A stretch of DNA of 64,000 nucleotides from Mojavia pulchra JT2-VF2 (GCA_019359325.1 JAHHHN010000009.1:124001-188000); one strand, 5' to 3'; shown: positions 18,036-27,540, counted from the first letter of the stretch. Notes: a model not told the origin generated them from the sequence alone. Program-made: numbers and translations.

Positions 18036-18983
18036 ATGTATAAAGTTAGCGTTTGTATTCCTACTTTTAATCGTGCTAACATTCTGCACTTTGCTATTGA
18101 AAGTGTACTCAATCAGAGTTACCAAGACTTTGAATTAATTGTTTGTGATGATGGCTCTAGTGACGGTACATCTGAGTTAATGTCACAGTATACAGACAAC
18201 CGCATTAAATATATCCGTCATCCAGAAAATATTGGTAAAAGCAATAATATGCGCTCTGGTTTTGAGGCTGCCAGTGGTGAATATTTTATTAAATTTGATG
18301 ATGACGATAGACTCACACCTGATTTTTTAGCACGTACTTCTGCTATTCTTGATCAAGAGTTTAATATTGATTTCGTTGGCACAGACCATTGGATAATTGA
18401 TATTAATAATATCCGGCAGCAGGATAAAACTCAAGATAATTCTGCTCGATGGGGTAGGAAAAACTTACCAGCAGGTATTGTTAATAATTTACTAGAAGTT
18501 GTTTTTATTCGGCAAAGTTTTCAAATAGGGGCAACTCTATTTCGTCGGCAAACTTTGCAAGAATTGGGATTTATGCTCCCTAATTGGCAAAATTGTGAAG
18601 ATAATGATTTATTTGTGCGTCTGGCTTTGGCTGGGAAAAAAGGCTATTATTTACCAGAATTGTTGATGGAATATCGCTGCCATGCAGAACAGCAAGGTAT
18701 TAATCGAGCAATTCCTTATTTAGTTGATAAAGTTAAGTATTTAGAAAGTTATAAATTTGAATCACATAAATTAGAGTCTGTTAGGAAAAATCGGCTTGCT
18801 GAAGCTCAGTTAATATTAGGTTTGCGTCTAATTGAAAAAGGTGAAGTTCAATCAGGAAGAGAGCTAGTTTTGGCGGGTAAGTCTTTTTCAAATACTAAAG
18901 CGTGGACTGGTTTAGGCTTATCGTTTTTGCCAATTGGATTGAGAGATAAAGCATTTAATGCGTTGCGTAGGGTGCAGGGATAA
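18036..18983 (+). CDS. GT2-family glycosyltransferase
   Basis: 315 residues. It has the classic GT2 start VSVCIPTFNRANIL, the CDDGSSDGT segment (38-45) that contacts the nucleotide, and the DDDD metal-binding cluster at 88-91. The ED-x-D acceptor motif is present as NCEDNDLF near 190, followed by LLMEYRCH. The C-terminal ~60 residues are helical and may be a TPR-like tail. It has no membrane helix, so transfer occurs in the cytoplasm. It is the last gene of the glycan cluster before a break in orientation. Confidence 0.9.
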   Translation: MYKVSVCIPTFNRANILHFAIESVLNQSYQDFELIVCDDGSSDGTSELMSQYTDNRIKYIRHPENIGKSNNMRSGFEAASGEYFIKFDDDDRLTPDFLARTSAILDQEFNIDFVGTDHWIIDINNIRQQDKTQDNSARWGRKNLPAGIVNNLLEVVFIRQSFQIGATLFRRQTLQELGFMLPNWQNCEDNDLFVRLALAGKKGYYLPELLMEYRCHAEQQGINRAIPYLVDKVKYLESYKFESHKLESVRKNRLAEAQLILGLRLIEKGEVQSGRELVLAGKSFSNTKAWTGLGLSFLPIGLRDKAFNALRRVQG

Positions 18984-19149
18984 ATGCTTCACGCAAAGGC
19001 GCAAAGAAAAACGAGAATTACATAAATTACCTACTTTTTGGAATAGTTGGAGTAGGCTGGTAATTTGAGTTAGACCTTAACTGACTCATCAAGAAAATTG
19101 TACCAATAGTTAAACTAATGGATAAGAGCGCGATCGCTTATTCAGTAAA

Positions 19150-19881
19150 CTAATCTTCTACGTTTAAACTTTCTATGATATCAAGCATTTTTTTGACACT
19201 TATACCTTTCTGCATATTCTTGCCATGTGGAACTTTAACTCTCTCTATCACGTCATCTAAAGATTTAAAGTCTTCTTTTTGGCGTTCATTTACTACTGCT
19301 GCTGCTATCTGATTAGCTCTTTTTGAATTAAAGCCAGCATTCAGTAATTTTTTAACAATTCTGTCTACATTCAATTTTTTGAACGCTTCTAAAGGTTCAA
19401 CTTTATCAGCCAAACGTTTTTTAAGCTCCTTGTTTTCAGTTTCTAACTTTACCTTAGCAGTTGATTCTTCCAATAGTTGCTTAGTGAGCTTTTCAAAACG
19501 TGATTCTAAATTGGTTAAGAATTTTTCTAAATCTTTTGAGGTGAAGCTTACTTCTTTTGAATTATCATCCTTTGATTTTCTAAATACTTGAACTTGCTTC
19601 GTTAAAATACCCTCATTTTCAGGTTCAATAATAAATACCCCTATCATCTCGCCTTTACGAGGGTCTATTTCTCTAGCTCTGGTTGCAGCATAATATTCAA
19701 AGTCTCCATTGATTACCTCGTATGATTGTAGGCTAGTTCTACGAATCACTATAGGGTTAATAACTCCTTCAGACTCTAAGATTAATTTCGCAGCCTTTTC
19801 TATATCATCTTCTGCAAAAGTTGAACGAGGCTTACTAGAGGTAATTTTTTTGACAGCAACAAGTGATGTAGATAATTTCAT
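19150..19881 (-). CDS. ParB/sulfiredoxin-like protein with coiled coil and C-terminal helical domain
   Basis: 243 residues. Residues 5-90 follow the ParB N-terminal pattern: SKPRSTF, IEKAAKLILESEGVINPIVIRR, then YEVINGDFEYYAATRA. The place of the canonical GERR phosphate-binding motif is taken by GDFE, so CTP or ATP use as in chromosomal ParB is doubtful. Residues about 113-160 are a Lys/Glu coiled coil. Residues 165-240 are helical, with LNAGFNSKRANQIAAAV and ISVKKMLDIIE resembling helix-hairpin-helix segments. No central HTH for parS binding is seen. Its ATG overlaps the stop codon of the nuclease-ParA gene by one base (TAATG), so the pair is translationally coupled. Confidence 0.75.
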   Translation of the reverse strand: MKLSTSLVAVKKITSSKPRSTFAEDDIEKAAKLILESEGVINPIVIRRTSLQSYEVINGDFEYYAATRAREIDPRKGEMIGVFIIEPENEGILTKQVQVFRKSKDDNSKEVSFTSKDLEKFLTNLESRFEKLTKQLLEESTAKVKLETENKELKKRLADKVEPLEAFKKLNVDRIVKKLLNAGFNSKRANQIAAAVVNERQKEDFKSLDDVIERVKVPHGKNMQKGISVKKMLDIIESLNVED

Positions 19882-21245
19882 TAAGCCAACCCTATCTTTT
19901 GTAAAACTTCTATTGCTAGTAACTCAAATTCTTGTGCGGCAGTTGAATCAGGTTTAAAATCAATTACAGAAACAGGATCGGCAACTTCCATATCTCCAAT
20001 AATCAAAAATTTTTCAGCGCACTTTGCTAGATCATCTCTTTCGTAAATCACAGTATCCATAACGTTAATATCGTAACGTTTTGAAATTTTTTCTATTCTA
20101 TTTTTTAAAGTTGATTGTACAAATCTAGCATTCGTAGATATTTTACAAGCTAGGACACCTAATATTTCAATTGGTGGTTTTTTGATTTGCTTCCTAAATC
20201 CGTTTACAGTTTTTATAAACTCTTTTACATTGGTTAATCCTTGATTGGCAAATGGTTTTAGATCAGAAGGGATAATAAGATAATCTGCTGCTATTAATGC
20301 AATTCTTGCGTAAAGATTTAAAGAAGGTGGAGTATCAATGAGTACAACATCATATTTATCATTTACCTCTTCCAGTTTGTCAATTAATATCAACCTACTA
20401 TAATCAAGAGCATTCAAATCAGTTTCATTTTTCATTAAATCAATGTGTGCAGGAACAACATGAATTTCTGGATCGCTAAAATTAGACTTCCTTGCTACCT
20501 CTGAAATTGAATAAAAATCCTCTGATTGCAATATATGGAAAATATTAGAATCTTTGATATCATCAAATTCTTCATCATCAAATTTAACTAAACCTGTGGC
20601 AAATGTAGTGTTAGCTTGGCTATCAAGGTCAATAACTAGAACTCTTTTACCCTTCTTTCTGATAGCAGCAGCTAGATTAACTACAGTAGTTGTTTTACCT
20701 ACTCCACCTTTGTTATGGTAAACTGCGATTATTTTCATTGAATGTTGCCTCTTAATTTGAACAAGGGGATTTTTTTCAATTATTGGCATTTCTGAATTAA
20801 CTTTTGATTGTTCTGCTTTTAGGATTTCCCTACCAATTAACCTTGTAATTTCCTCTATTTTCGTTTCAACTTCATTACCAGAACACTGAAAAACTAGCTG
20901 AACATCATAAGATAATTTTTTATAAATTCGGATTTCCTTACCATTAGTTAATAATCCATATCTCACATTTAGGCTCGTTAAATAATGCCTAAGCCGAGGG
21001 ACATGATTATTTAAGTTTTGTTTAGGGTGCTTTGCTTCCATAACCACACTCAGCGGTGAGTTGGCATCTAAAACAAAGGGAACCACTTGTGCCGCAAATG
21101 CTAAGAAATCTAAACGGATGCTACCAACGGCAACTTCTTGATGCCAGGTATCAGGAGTATATCCTAGCTGTGGTAGCAAATATTGCACTATGAGTTTACT
21201 TTCAACTTCGCTTTCGTTACGACACAGCTCAGGATTAAAAGACAA
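19881..21245 (-). CDS. Nuclease (HsdR_N-like) - ParA ATPase fusion
   Basis: 454 residues. Residues 1-150 match the N-terminal nuclease fold of type I restriction R subunits: IRLDFLAF (Asp46), then VVMEAKHPKQ (Glu70, Lys72), a complete PD-(D/E)xK set, and LRHYLTSLNVRYGLLTNGKE. Residues 170-454 are a full ParA/MinD ATPase with deviant Walker A KGGVGKTT (179-186), the VLVIDLDSQANTT switch and VVLIDTPPSLN. An in-frame ATG at codon 170 (20738) reads MKIIAVYHNKGG, the usual ParA start, and has AGAGG 9 bp upstream, so a ParA-only product is possible. It is coupled to the ParB-like gene by a TAATG overlap. No helicase motor or HsdM/HsdS genes are nearby. Confidence 0.85.
   Translation of the reverse strand: MSFNPELCRNESEVESKLIVQYLLPQLGYTPDTWHQEVAVGSIRLDFLAFAAQVVPFVLDANSPLSVVMEAKHPKQNLNNHVPRLRHYLTSLNVRYGLLTNGKEIRIYKKLSYDVQLVFQCSGNEVETKIEEITRLIGREILKAEQSKVNSEMPIIEKNPLVQIKRQHSMKIIAVYHNKGGVGKTTTVVNLAAAIRKKGKRVLVIDLDSQANTTFATGLVKFDDEEFDDIKDSNIFHILQSEDFYSISEVARKSNFSDPEIHVVPAHIDLMKNETDLNALDYSRLILIDKLEEVNDKYDVVLIDTPPSLNLYARIALIAADYLIIPSDLKPFANQGLTNVKEFIKTVNGFRKQIKKPPIEILGVLACKISTNARFVQSTLKNRIEKISKRYDINVMDTVIYERDDLAKCAEKFLIIGDMEVADPVSVIDFKPDSTAAQEFELLAIEVLQKIGLA
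20738..20753 (-). promoter_or_regulatory. Candidate internal ribosome binding site for a ParA-only product
   Basis: Read on the minus strand, AGAGG stands 9 bases before the in-frame ATG at 20738. This is the typical Shine-Dalgarno spacing. The site lies between the nuclease and ATPase domains. Confidence 0.4.
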
Positions 21246-21591
21246 TATGTTTCTACCTCTAAAAAATTACACTTGTTGAATAGAGCCTGATAACTGCGTG
21301 ATTATGGCATGGGTCGAGATATTTTAAGTAATAGATATTACTTAAATTGTTGTTAATAAATGTGATTTTTAATAGTATTTTCACTGATGAAGTAGCTACC
21401 TTGCAGAGGTTTATACACTTATACCTCAATAAAGCATCCGGGACTGCTATAATCTGACTGCTTCAATCGAGGAAATATCGCTTACATCACTCTTGCCAGT
21501 TGGGAAAAATATTAAATTTAGCAAAAGTTTCACTATATTAGCAAAGGTGTACGCTACCTAGATGGGAATGCGTCATCGGAGGAATTAACCA

Positions 21592-22476
21592 ATGGGATAT
21601 GTAATTGCAACTGCAAATATGAAAGGTGGTGTCGGTAAAACTACCCTCACTGTCAATTTAGCAACTTGTTTAGCTAAGAATTATGGCAAGCGGGTGCTTG
21701 TTCTGGACTTAGACAGCCAAATTAGTGCCACACTCAGTCTAATGTCGCCTTTGGAATTTGCCAAGCGTCGCAAAAATAGAAAGACGTTTAGATATCTGAT
21801 AGACCAAGTTATCACTCCGGAACCAAACGCCACACAAACAATTCAGGATATTGTTCAGTCTCAGGTTTGTAACCAGCCAGGGCTGGATTTATTGCCAGGA
21901 GATATCGATTTATATGATGAATTTGTTGTTTCAGAAATGCTGCATCAACAATCTGTTGCGTTGGGTGAGCAGGATTTTGAAACTGTTTGGAACCGCTTTG
22001 AAAGGGTGTTAATTAATAACATCTTAAAACCAGTTCGCCAAGAGTATGATTTTATCCTTTTGGATTGTGCGCCTGGTTACAATCTCATGACTCGTAGCGC
22101 TTTAGCTTGCAGTGATTTTTATATACTTCCTGCCAAACCAGAACCTTTATCTGTAGTAGGTATTCAACTGCTGGAAAGACGCATTGGGCAATTAAAAGAC
22201 AGCCACGAACATGAAGCAAAAATCAATATAAAAATGCTGGGTATTGTATTCAGTATGTCGAGTGCAAATCTCCTCACTGGCAGATACTATAAACAAGTCA
22301 TGCATCGCGTTGTTGAAGATTTTGGCGTAGATAAAATTTGTAAGAACCAAATTCCAGTTGATGTAAATGTGGCTAAGGCTGTTGATAGTTTTATGCCGGC
22401 TGTTTTAATGAGTCCTCAATCTCCTGGTTCAAAAGCATTTCTTCAGTTAACTCAAGAGTTGTTGCAGAAGTTATAG
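21592..22476 (+). CDS. ParA-family ATPase
   Basis: 294 residues. The deviant Walker A is MKGGVGKTTLTVNLA (10-24). RVLVLDLDSQISATLSL carries the switch I region, and FILLDCAPGYNLMTR is Walker B. GGAGG lies about 10 bp before the ATG. Between strands there are insertions (ERRKNRKTFRYLIDQV-type charged segment at about 60-75). It is a cytoplasmic, dynamic ATPase that may position DNA or a protein cargo. There is no ParB gene beside it on this strand. The divergent neighbour is the nuclease-ParA gene, 346 bp away, and the end converges on ileS. Confidence 0.9.
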   Translation: MGYVIATANMKGGVGKTTLTVNLATCLAKNYGKRVLVLDLDSQISATLSLMSPLEFAKRRKNRKTFRYLIDQVITPEPNATQTIQDIVQSQVCNQPGLDLLPGDIDLYDEFVVSEMLHQQSVALGEQDFETVWNRFERVLINNILKPVRQEYDFILLDCAPGYNLMTRSALACSDFYILPAKPEPLSVVGIQLLERRIGQLKDSHEHEAKINIKMLGIVFSMSSANLLTGRYYKQVMHRVVEDFGVDKICKNQIPVDVNVAKAVDSFMPAVLMSPQSPGSKAFLQLTQELLQKL

Positions 22477-22485
22477 TCAGTGCTG

Positions 22486-22521
22486 AGTGAGGAGTTAAGA
22501 GTTATTTTCTTCACTCCTCAC
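22486..22521. terminator. Hairpin between convergent parA and ileS
   Basis: The arms GTGAGGAGT and CACTCCTCAC flank a loop rich in T. It lies 10-45 bp after the parA stop and just after the ileS stop on the other strand, where it can serve both. Confidence 0.55.
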
Positions 22522-22530
22522 GGCTAATTT

Positions 22531-25449
22531 TTAAAACTCTCCTGCTAAGGCTGCAACACACCGTTCGCAAAGTAGGGGATGTTCTTTTGATTCTCCCACG
22601 TGGATGGAGTAGTTCCAACAGCGATCGCACTTCTCCCCATCTGCATTCACTACACCAATTCCCCAGCTATCTGACTGCAAATTGTACTTCAATCCTTGCA
22701 GTGCTTCTGGGGTATCCAAGACTTCTACCTGAGAAGTAATAAACAGATAGCGGAGTTCATCAATACCGTTACCAATAGCAGGATTCAGTGCTTTTACAGA
22801 AGAGCGTAATTGCTCATCATTGATATATAGCAAGACTTTTGCCTCTAGGGAAGAACCAATTAATTTTTCTACCCTAGCTTGCTCTAGCACTTTATTAACC
22901 TCAGTACGGATTTGCCGGATTTGTTGCCAGAATTCTACCAACTTCGGATTATGCCACTTCTGGTCTAACTGCACCCAACCGGATTCAAATACCGATTTGT
23001 AAGGCGTTTTGTAAGGGAGATGTTGCCAAATGTCTTCGGCGGTGTGGCATAACACTGGTGCGATCGCTCGTGCTAAATTCTCTAAAGCTATCTTCAGCAC
23101 TGTTTGACAACTGCGACGGCGGAAACCATTCGGCGTACTGATGTAGAGTCTATCCTTGGCAGTATCGAGATAAAAGTTGGATAAATCCACAACGCAGAAA
23201 TTCTGCACTGTTTGGAAAAAGCGGAAGAATTGGAAACTTTCAAACGCTTCTGTAACTTCACCAAACACCTCGGTGATGCGGTGCAGCATATATTTGTCGA
23301 GTTCTGGCAATTCCTCAAAAGGTACTGCATCCTTTTCTGGGTCGAAGTCATGCAAGCTACCCAGTAAGAACCGTGCTGTATTGCGAATCTTACCTCTAAC
23401 ATCGTTTAGCTGCTTGATGATGTTGCTACCTATACGCACATCAGAGGTGTAATCTACCGACGACACCCACAACCGCAACACGTCAGCACCATAGGGGGGT
23501 TCTTTTTTCTGGTCTTTACCGCCGACAATCATCACTTGGGGATCGACCACATTCCCCAGTGACTTACTCATCTTCCGCCCTTGTTCATCCAGCACAAAGC
23601 CGTGAGTCAGCACAGTTTTGTAAGGTGCGATGCCATTCACCGCTACACTGGTGAGCAAACTTGACTGGAACCAACCGCGATGCTGGTCTGAACCTTCTAG
23701 ATACATATCTGCGGGGTAGCGCAATTCTGGACGCTGCTTGGCTACAGCTGCCCAAGATGACCCAGAATCAAACCAGACATCCATTGTGTCAGTACCTCTG
23801 CGGTAAGACCGACCATTATTGCGGTATTGTTCTGGTAACAACTCCTCTACCGACAGTTCCCACCAAGCATCGGAACTTTTTTCAGCGATAATAGCTTGGA
23901 CGTGGTTGATAGTTTCTTCAGTCAGCAGTGGTTCCCCAGTTTCTTCATCGTAGAAAACGGGAATTGGCACACCCCAAGCCCGCTGACGGGAGATACACCA
24001 ATCAGAACGTTCCGCCACCATTGGCGTGATGCGATTTTCACCTTGGGCTGGAATCCATTTTACCGAGGCGATCGCTTTTAGTGCTTCTTCTCTAAATCCT
24101 TCCACCGAAGCGAACCATTGTTCAGTAGCGCGGAAAATTGTCGGCTTTTTCGTCCGCCAGTCGTAAGGATATTTGTGTTGATAGGGTTCTTCCTTCAGCA
24201 AGGAACCAGCCGCAGTTAACGCATCAATTACCGCCTGATTTCCATCACCCAGCACATTCAACCCAGCAAATTGTCCCGCCTCGTCGGTAAAATTACCGTT
24301 ATCATCCACTGGTGCAAGGATAGGTAACCCATAGCGCTGACCAACAATGTAGTCTTCTTGACCATGACCAGGGGCAGTGTGTACCAACCCCGTACCCGAC
24401 TCAGTAGTAATATAATCGCCACCTACAACAACCGGGCTTTCGCGGTCAAATAAAGGATGACGGTAGGTGATATGTTCTAAATCTTTCCCTTTGAATGTGG
24501 CTTTTACTGTTAGTTCAACTTCTAAAGTAGAAGCTAAACCTTCCACCAAATCAGCTGCAACGATGAGATATTTGAAATGACTGTGCGCGACTTCTACCAC
24601 AACATAGTTGAGGTCTGCATTCACCGCCACAGCCAAGTTACCAGGAATTGTCCAAGGCGTAGTTGTCCAGATAGCGACACCCAAATCTGGTAAATATTCT
24701 CCCAGCAGTGGTTTTGCAGACTCTGACAATCCAGTGACCGGAAAAGCAGCGTAGATACTGCGAGAAGTGTGCCCTTCTGGATATTCCAACTCAGCTTCAG
24801 CTAAAGCAGTCTTAGAACTGGGACTCCAGTGAACCGGCTTCAAACCGCGATAGATGTAACCTTTTAACACCATCTGACCGAAAACACCAATTTGAGCAGC
24901 TTCATATTCCGGCTTCAAAGTCAGATAAGGGTTATCCCAATCACCCCAAACACCATAGCGTTTAAAACTTTGGCGTTGGTCATCTACTGTTGCTAGGGCA
25001 AATTCTTTCGCTTTCTGCCGCAGTTGTAAGGGTGTGAGATTTTGCCGTTCTGCTGACTTCATGTTCTGCAAAACTTTCAGTTCAATTGGCAAGCCGTGGC
25101 AGTCCCAACCAGGCACATAACGAACCTTACGCCCCCTTAGCAGTTGGTAGCGGTTAATAATATCTTTGAGAATTTTATTTAAGGCATGACCAGTATGAAG
25201 TGAGCCATTAGCGTAGGGCGGCCCATCGTGCAGTATAAATAATTCGCCGGGGTTATTTTGCGAGAGGCGATCGTAAATTTTATTTTCTTCCCAAAATTTT
25301 TGGATTTCCGGCTCACGCTTGAGCGCGTTTGCCCGCATATCAAAGTTCGTTTTGGGTAGATTTACAGTATCTTTGTAACTTCCTGCTTCTGTCACAGTCT
25401 CATGCCTAAGATTAGTTGTCCAGGTTTTATCAATTATAGAAGATGACAT
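22531..25449 (-). CDS. ileS: Isoleucyl-tRNA synthetase
   Basis: About 972 residues from the ATG at 25449; a TTG three codons upstream is less likely. The class I motifs are HTGH in PYANGSLHTGHALNK and KMSKS in GRKMSKSLGNVV. The CP1 editing domain is present (TTESGTGLVHTAPGHGQEDY). The C-terminal zinc finger is intact (CDRCWNY...CERC). It charges tRNA-Ile with isoleucine in the cytoplasm and hydrolyses misactivated valine. It is essential and single, and it anchors this part of the window as chromosomal. No T-box or other leader is seen upstream. Confidence 0.97.
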   Translation of the reverse strand: MSSSIIDKTWTTNLRHETVTEAGSYKDTVNLPKTNFDMRANALKREPEIQKFWEENKIYDRLSQNNPGELFILHDGPPYANGSLHTGHALNKILKDIINRYQLLRGRKVRYVPGWDCHGLPIELKVLQNMKSAERQNLTPLQLRQKAKEFALATVDDQRQSFKRYGVWGDWDNPYLTLKPEYEAAQIGVFGQMVLKGYIYRGLKPVHWSPSSKTALAEAELEYPEGHTSRSIYAAFPVTGLSESAKPLLGEYLPDLGVAIWTTTPWTIPGNLAVAVNADLNYVVVEVAHSHFKYLIVAADLVEGLASTLEVELTVKATFKGKDLEHITYRHPLFDRESPVVVGGDYITTESGTGLVHTAPGHGQEDYIVGQRYGLPILAPVDDNGNFTDEAGQFAGLNVLGDGNQAVIDALTAAGSLLKEEPYQHKYPYDWRTKKPTIFRATEQWFASVEGFREEALKAIASVKWIPAQGENRITPMVAERSDWCISRQRAWGVPIPVFYDEETGEPLLTEETINHVQAIIAEKSSDAWWELSVEELLPEQYRNNGRSYRRGTDTMDVWFDSGSSWAAVAKQRPELRYPADMYLEGSDQHRGWFQSSLLTSVAVNGIAPYKTVLTHGFVLDEQGRKMSKSLGNVVDPQVMIVGGKDQKKEPPYGADVLRLWVSSVDYTSDVRIGSNIIKQLNDVRGKIRNTARFLLGSLHDFDPEKDAVPFEELPELDKYMLHRITEVFGEVTEAFESFQFFRFFQTVQNFCVVDLSNFYLDTAKDRLYISTPNGFRRRSCQTVLKIALENLARAIAPVLCHTAEDIWQHLPYKTPYKSVFESGWVQLDQKWHNPKLVEFWQQIRQIRTEVNKVLEQARVEKLIGSSLEAKVLLYINDEQLRSSVKALNPAIGNGIDELRYLFITSQVEVLDTPEALQGLKYNLQSDSWGIGVVNADGEKCDRCWNYSIHVGESKEHPLLCERCVAALAGEF

Positions 25450-25605
25450 GAAGACCAAAATTCGCTATTTTATTCAGCTTTACAGTGATGGGTGGGTTAG
25501 TTAAAGTACTACTGAGTAAAAGGTATTACAAATTGCTGAGAGCTTTTCTTTAGAAATTATGCTCTCAAGCTGGGTTTGAAGCACACCCTATATCCTTAGA
25601 GTGTA

Positions 25606-25731
25606 ATGACATATTGGCTAGAGTGGGGCGATCGCATACGGGAAGAACAAAGTCAAAATCCAAATCTAGTTGTAGAAAAACTACGAAAATTAAAAGCTGG
25701 AAAAATGGCCATTCAATCTTCTAGGAAGTAG
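25606..25731 (+). CDS. Possible small protein (41 residues)
   Basis: An ATG at 25606 opens a 41-codon frame ending in TAG at 25731. It starts MTYWLEWGDRIREEQSQN and ends in a basic tail (KLKAGKMAIQSSRK). A HIP1-like site is inside. There is no clear Shine-Dalgarno and no family is recognised. It could be a gene fragment. Confidence 0.3.
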   Translation: MTYWLEWGDRIREEQSQNPNLVVEKLRKLKAGKMAIQSSRK

Positions 25732-25860
25732 CGATCGCACTACATACGTAAATTAGTATCTGCTTGATTCTACACAAATCTGTCATCACCACTTCATCCC
25801 ACCCCTCTTGTTGGAGTGGGCTTTCTCGCCGGCTTTCGGTAAACCAATAATTCCTCATAC

Positions 25861-26247
25861 CTAATCTGAAGAACTCCCGTCCCGCCGTCCTAGTTCATAA
25901 ATACCGGAACCAATAGAAGCAAGTATGCCTGTGCTAATTCCCCAACTAGGGCCCAAACTGATTTCTACGCCCCAGTGAACTAAAGCACCAACTATCAAAA
26001 AAGGCACAATACTAAACACAGAGGCGTAAAAAGCGTTTTGGGATTCTCTGCCCTTACGAGTCTTTTCAAATTCTGATTGGCTGGTGTAAAGCGATCGCTC
26101 GGCAAAGTTAAACCAACGGTTTAGCTGTTCAATTACCCATTCACTGAGCGGGGAAAAAGCTAGATATAGCGCCAAAGACCACAAACTCGCTCCCGCGATC
26201 GCGATTTTGTCCAATTCAATGTGGAAAGGCAAAATTTCAGTCAGCAT
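25861..26247 (-). CDS. Small membrane protein of unknown function
   Basis: 128 residues with about three membrane segments: at 13-33 (IAIAGASLWSLALYLAFSP), 73-92 (SVFSIVPFLIVGALVHWGV) and 97-117 (GPSWGISTGILASIGSGIY). A conserved-looking soluble loop holds WVIEQLNRWFNFAERSLY. The C-terminus GRRDGSSSD is charged and cytoplasmic. No catalytic or transport motif is seen. It appears to be monocistronic. Confidence 0.65.
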   Translation of the reverse strand: MLTEILPFHIELDKIAIAGASLWSLALYLAFSPLSEWVIEQLNRWFNFAERSLYTSQSEFEKTRKGRESQNAFYASVFSIVPFLIVGALVHWGVEISLGPSWGISTGILASIGSGIYELGRRDGSSSD

Positions 26248-26753
26248 AGCTTGTGGAAGTAGCGCTGGGGTTAATTATTGCTTTAAAGCTTGATATTTAA
26301 ACAATTTTAAGCATAAAAGTCACCAGATTGTGCCAAATTGACAACTTTTTTGCTAGAAGTTATCTCAGAGCCAATTTTTTTGTAGCTAGCAATGTATGAA
26401 TTTGACCTTTAAACATATCCGTAATTACTAGCATAGTATTTTAATATTAAATGTTACCCAATCCGTAATTACTAGCTAACAAGTACGCCCATTGTCGATT
26501 ATACTTATTTACTGAAATGTATTAAAAATACTGAATTCTTTCTGATTTTCTAATTTGTTATTCTGATTAGCTGATAGCACAAATTTGACGGACAAAAAGC
26601 ATAGTACTGTCAGCTAAATAGCTTGACATAGCAATATCTTCAAGTAAAGTTTGCCATGTCACTAATATTGAGATATGAATAATAAATTGGCTTTAATAGC
26701 AACTTTTAAAATTACATTCAACCGAAATTCTCAGTGAATTAATCGATATTTTG
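26248..26753. other. Intergenic region with direct repeats
   Basis: About 500 bp of AT-rich DNA upstream of the M23 peptidase. ATCCGTAATTACTAGC occurs at 26417 and again at 26461, a 44-bp offset that could place two protein-binding sites four helical turns apart. No gene is seen. Confidence 0.5.
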
Positions 26754-27476
26754 ATGGGATTGGGGTATAAAAAAATGAGTAATGGGCAGCAAAAAATAGT
26801 AGTTTCTGGAGCCACTTTATTAATATTAGGATTGGGACTTGTAAGTTCAATCACTCTATTACCTAAGCCAGAAATTGCCAGAGCTAGAGAAGCTAAGTCA
26901 AATAATGTAAATGTAGGCAACGCTTGGCTAGCCGCCTCTTTTCCTGTAGAAAATTTTCAAGCTTATACCTCGGCCTTTGGATATCGCCGTTCTGCTACTG
27001 GTGGCGATAGTTGGGAATTTCATGGTGGTTTAGATATTGCTGCACCACAAGGTAGTTACATTCGCAATTGGTGGGCAGGTACAGTAATTAAAGTAGGCGA
27101 TCGCAATGCCTGCGGCACTCATATAGTAATTAGATCAGGGCAATGGGAACACACTTATTGTCACATGGAAGGAAATGTTGAAACTGCATCCGGTCGTCGT
27201 TATCTAGTGGATCGCACAGGTGGAATTCAAATAGCCGAAGGTCAACAAATACCAACCGGTCTTAGAATTGGTAGAGTAGGAATGACAGGACGCACAACCG
27301 GGCCTCACCTCCATTGGGGGCTAAAGTATGGTAGCAACTATGTAGATCCAGCTATGGTGCTGCGAGAAATGTTTTCACAACAGCAAATTGCTAGAAGAAG
27401 TGGATCAAAAGTTAACGCTCAACAGTCACAAGTCATAATTGAAGAGTCTAAATATACTCAAGATTATGGTTATTAA
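26754..27476 (+). CDS. M23-family (LytM) metallopeptidase
   Basis: About 240 residues. An N-terminal hydrophobic segment at about 15-33 (IVVSGATLLILGLGLVSSI) acts as a signal peptide or anchor, and an ATG at 26775 is an alternative start. The LytM/peptidase M23 domain covers about 65-205. It has HGGLD (first His and Asp zinc ligands), HTYCHME and TTGPHLHWG (HxH motif, third ligand), so the zinc site is complete. It should cut peptide cross-links in peptidoglycan in the periplasm, or activate an amidase. An MITE follows directly. Confidence 0.88.
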   Translation: MGLGYKKMSNGQQKIVVSGATLLILGLGLVSSITLLPKPEIARAREAKSNNVNVGNAWLAASFPVENFQAYTSAFGYRRSATGGDSWEFHGGLDIAAPQGSYIRNWWAGTVIKVGDRNACGTHIVIRSGQWEHTYCHMEGNVETASGRRYLVDRTGGIQIAEGQQIPTGLRIGRVGMTGRTTGPHLHWGLKYGSNYVDPAMVLREMFSQQQIARRSGSKVNAQQSQVIIEESKYTQDYGY

Positions 27477-27540
27477 TTTATAGAAAGCGGCGGAAAATTC
27501 CATGCCTTTGTGGATAGACGAGGTTGCTCTCCCCGCTGCA

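Noticed and set aside
19881-21245. Type I restriction system
   Set aside because: Only the HsdR N-terminal nuclease fold is present; there is no helicase motor, HsdM or HsdS.
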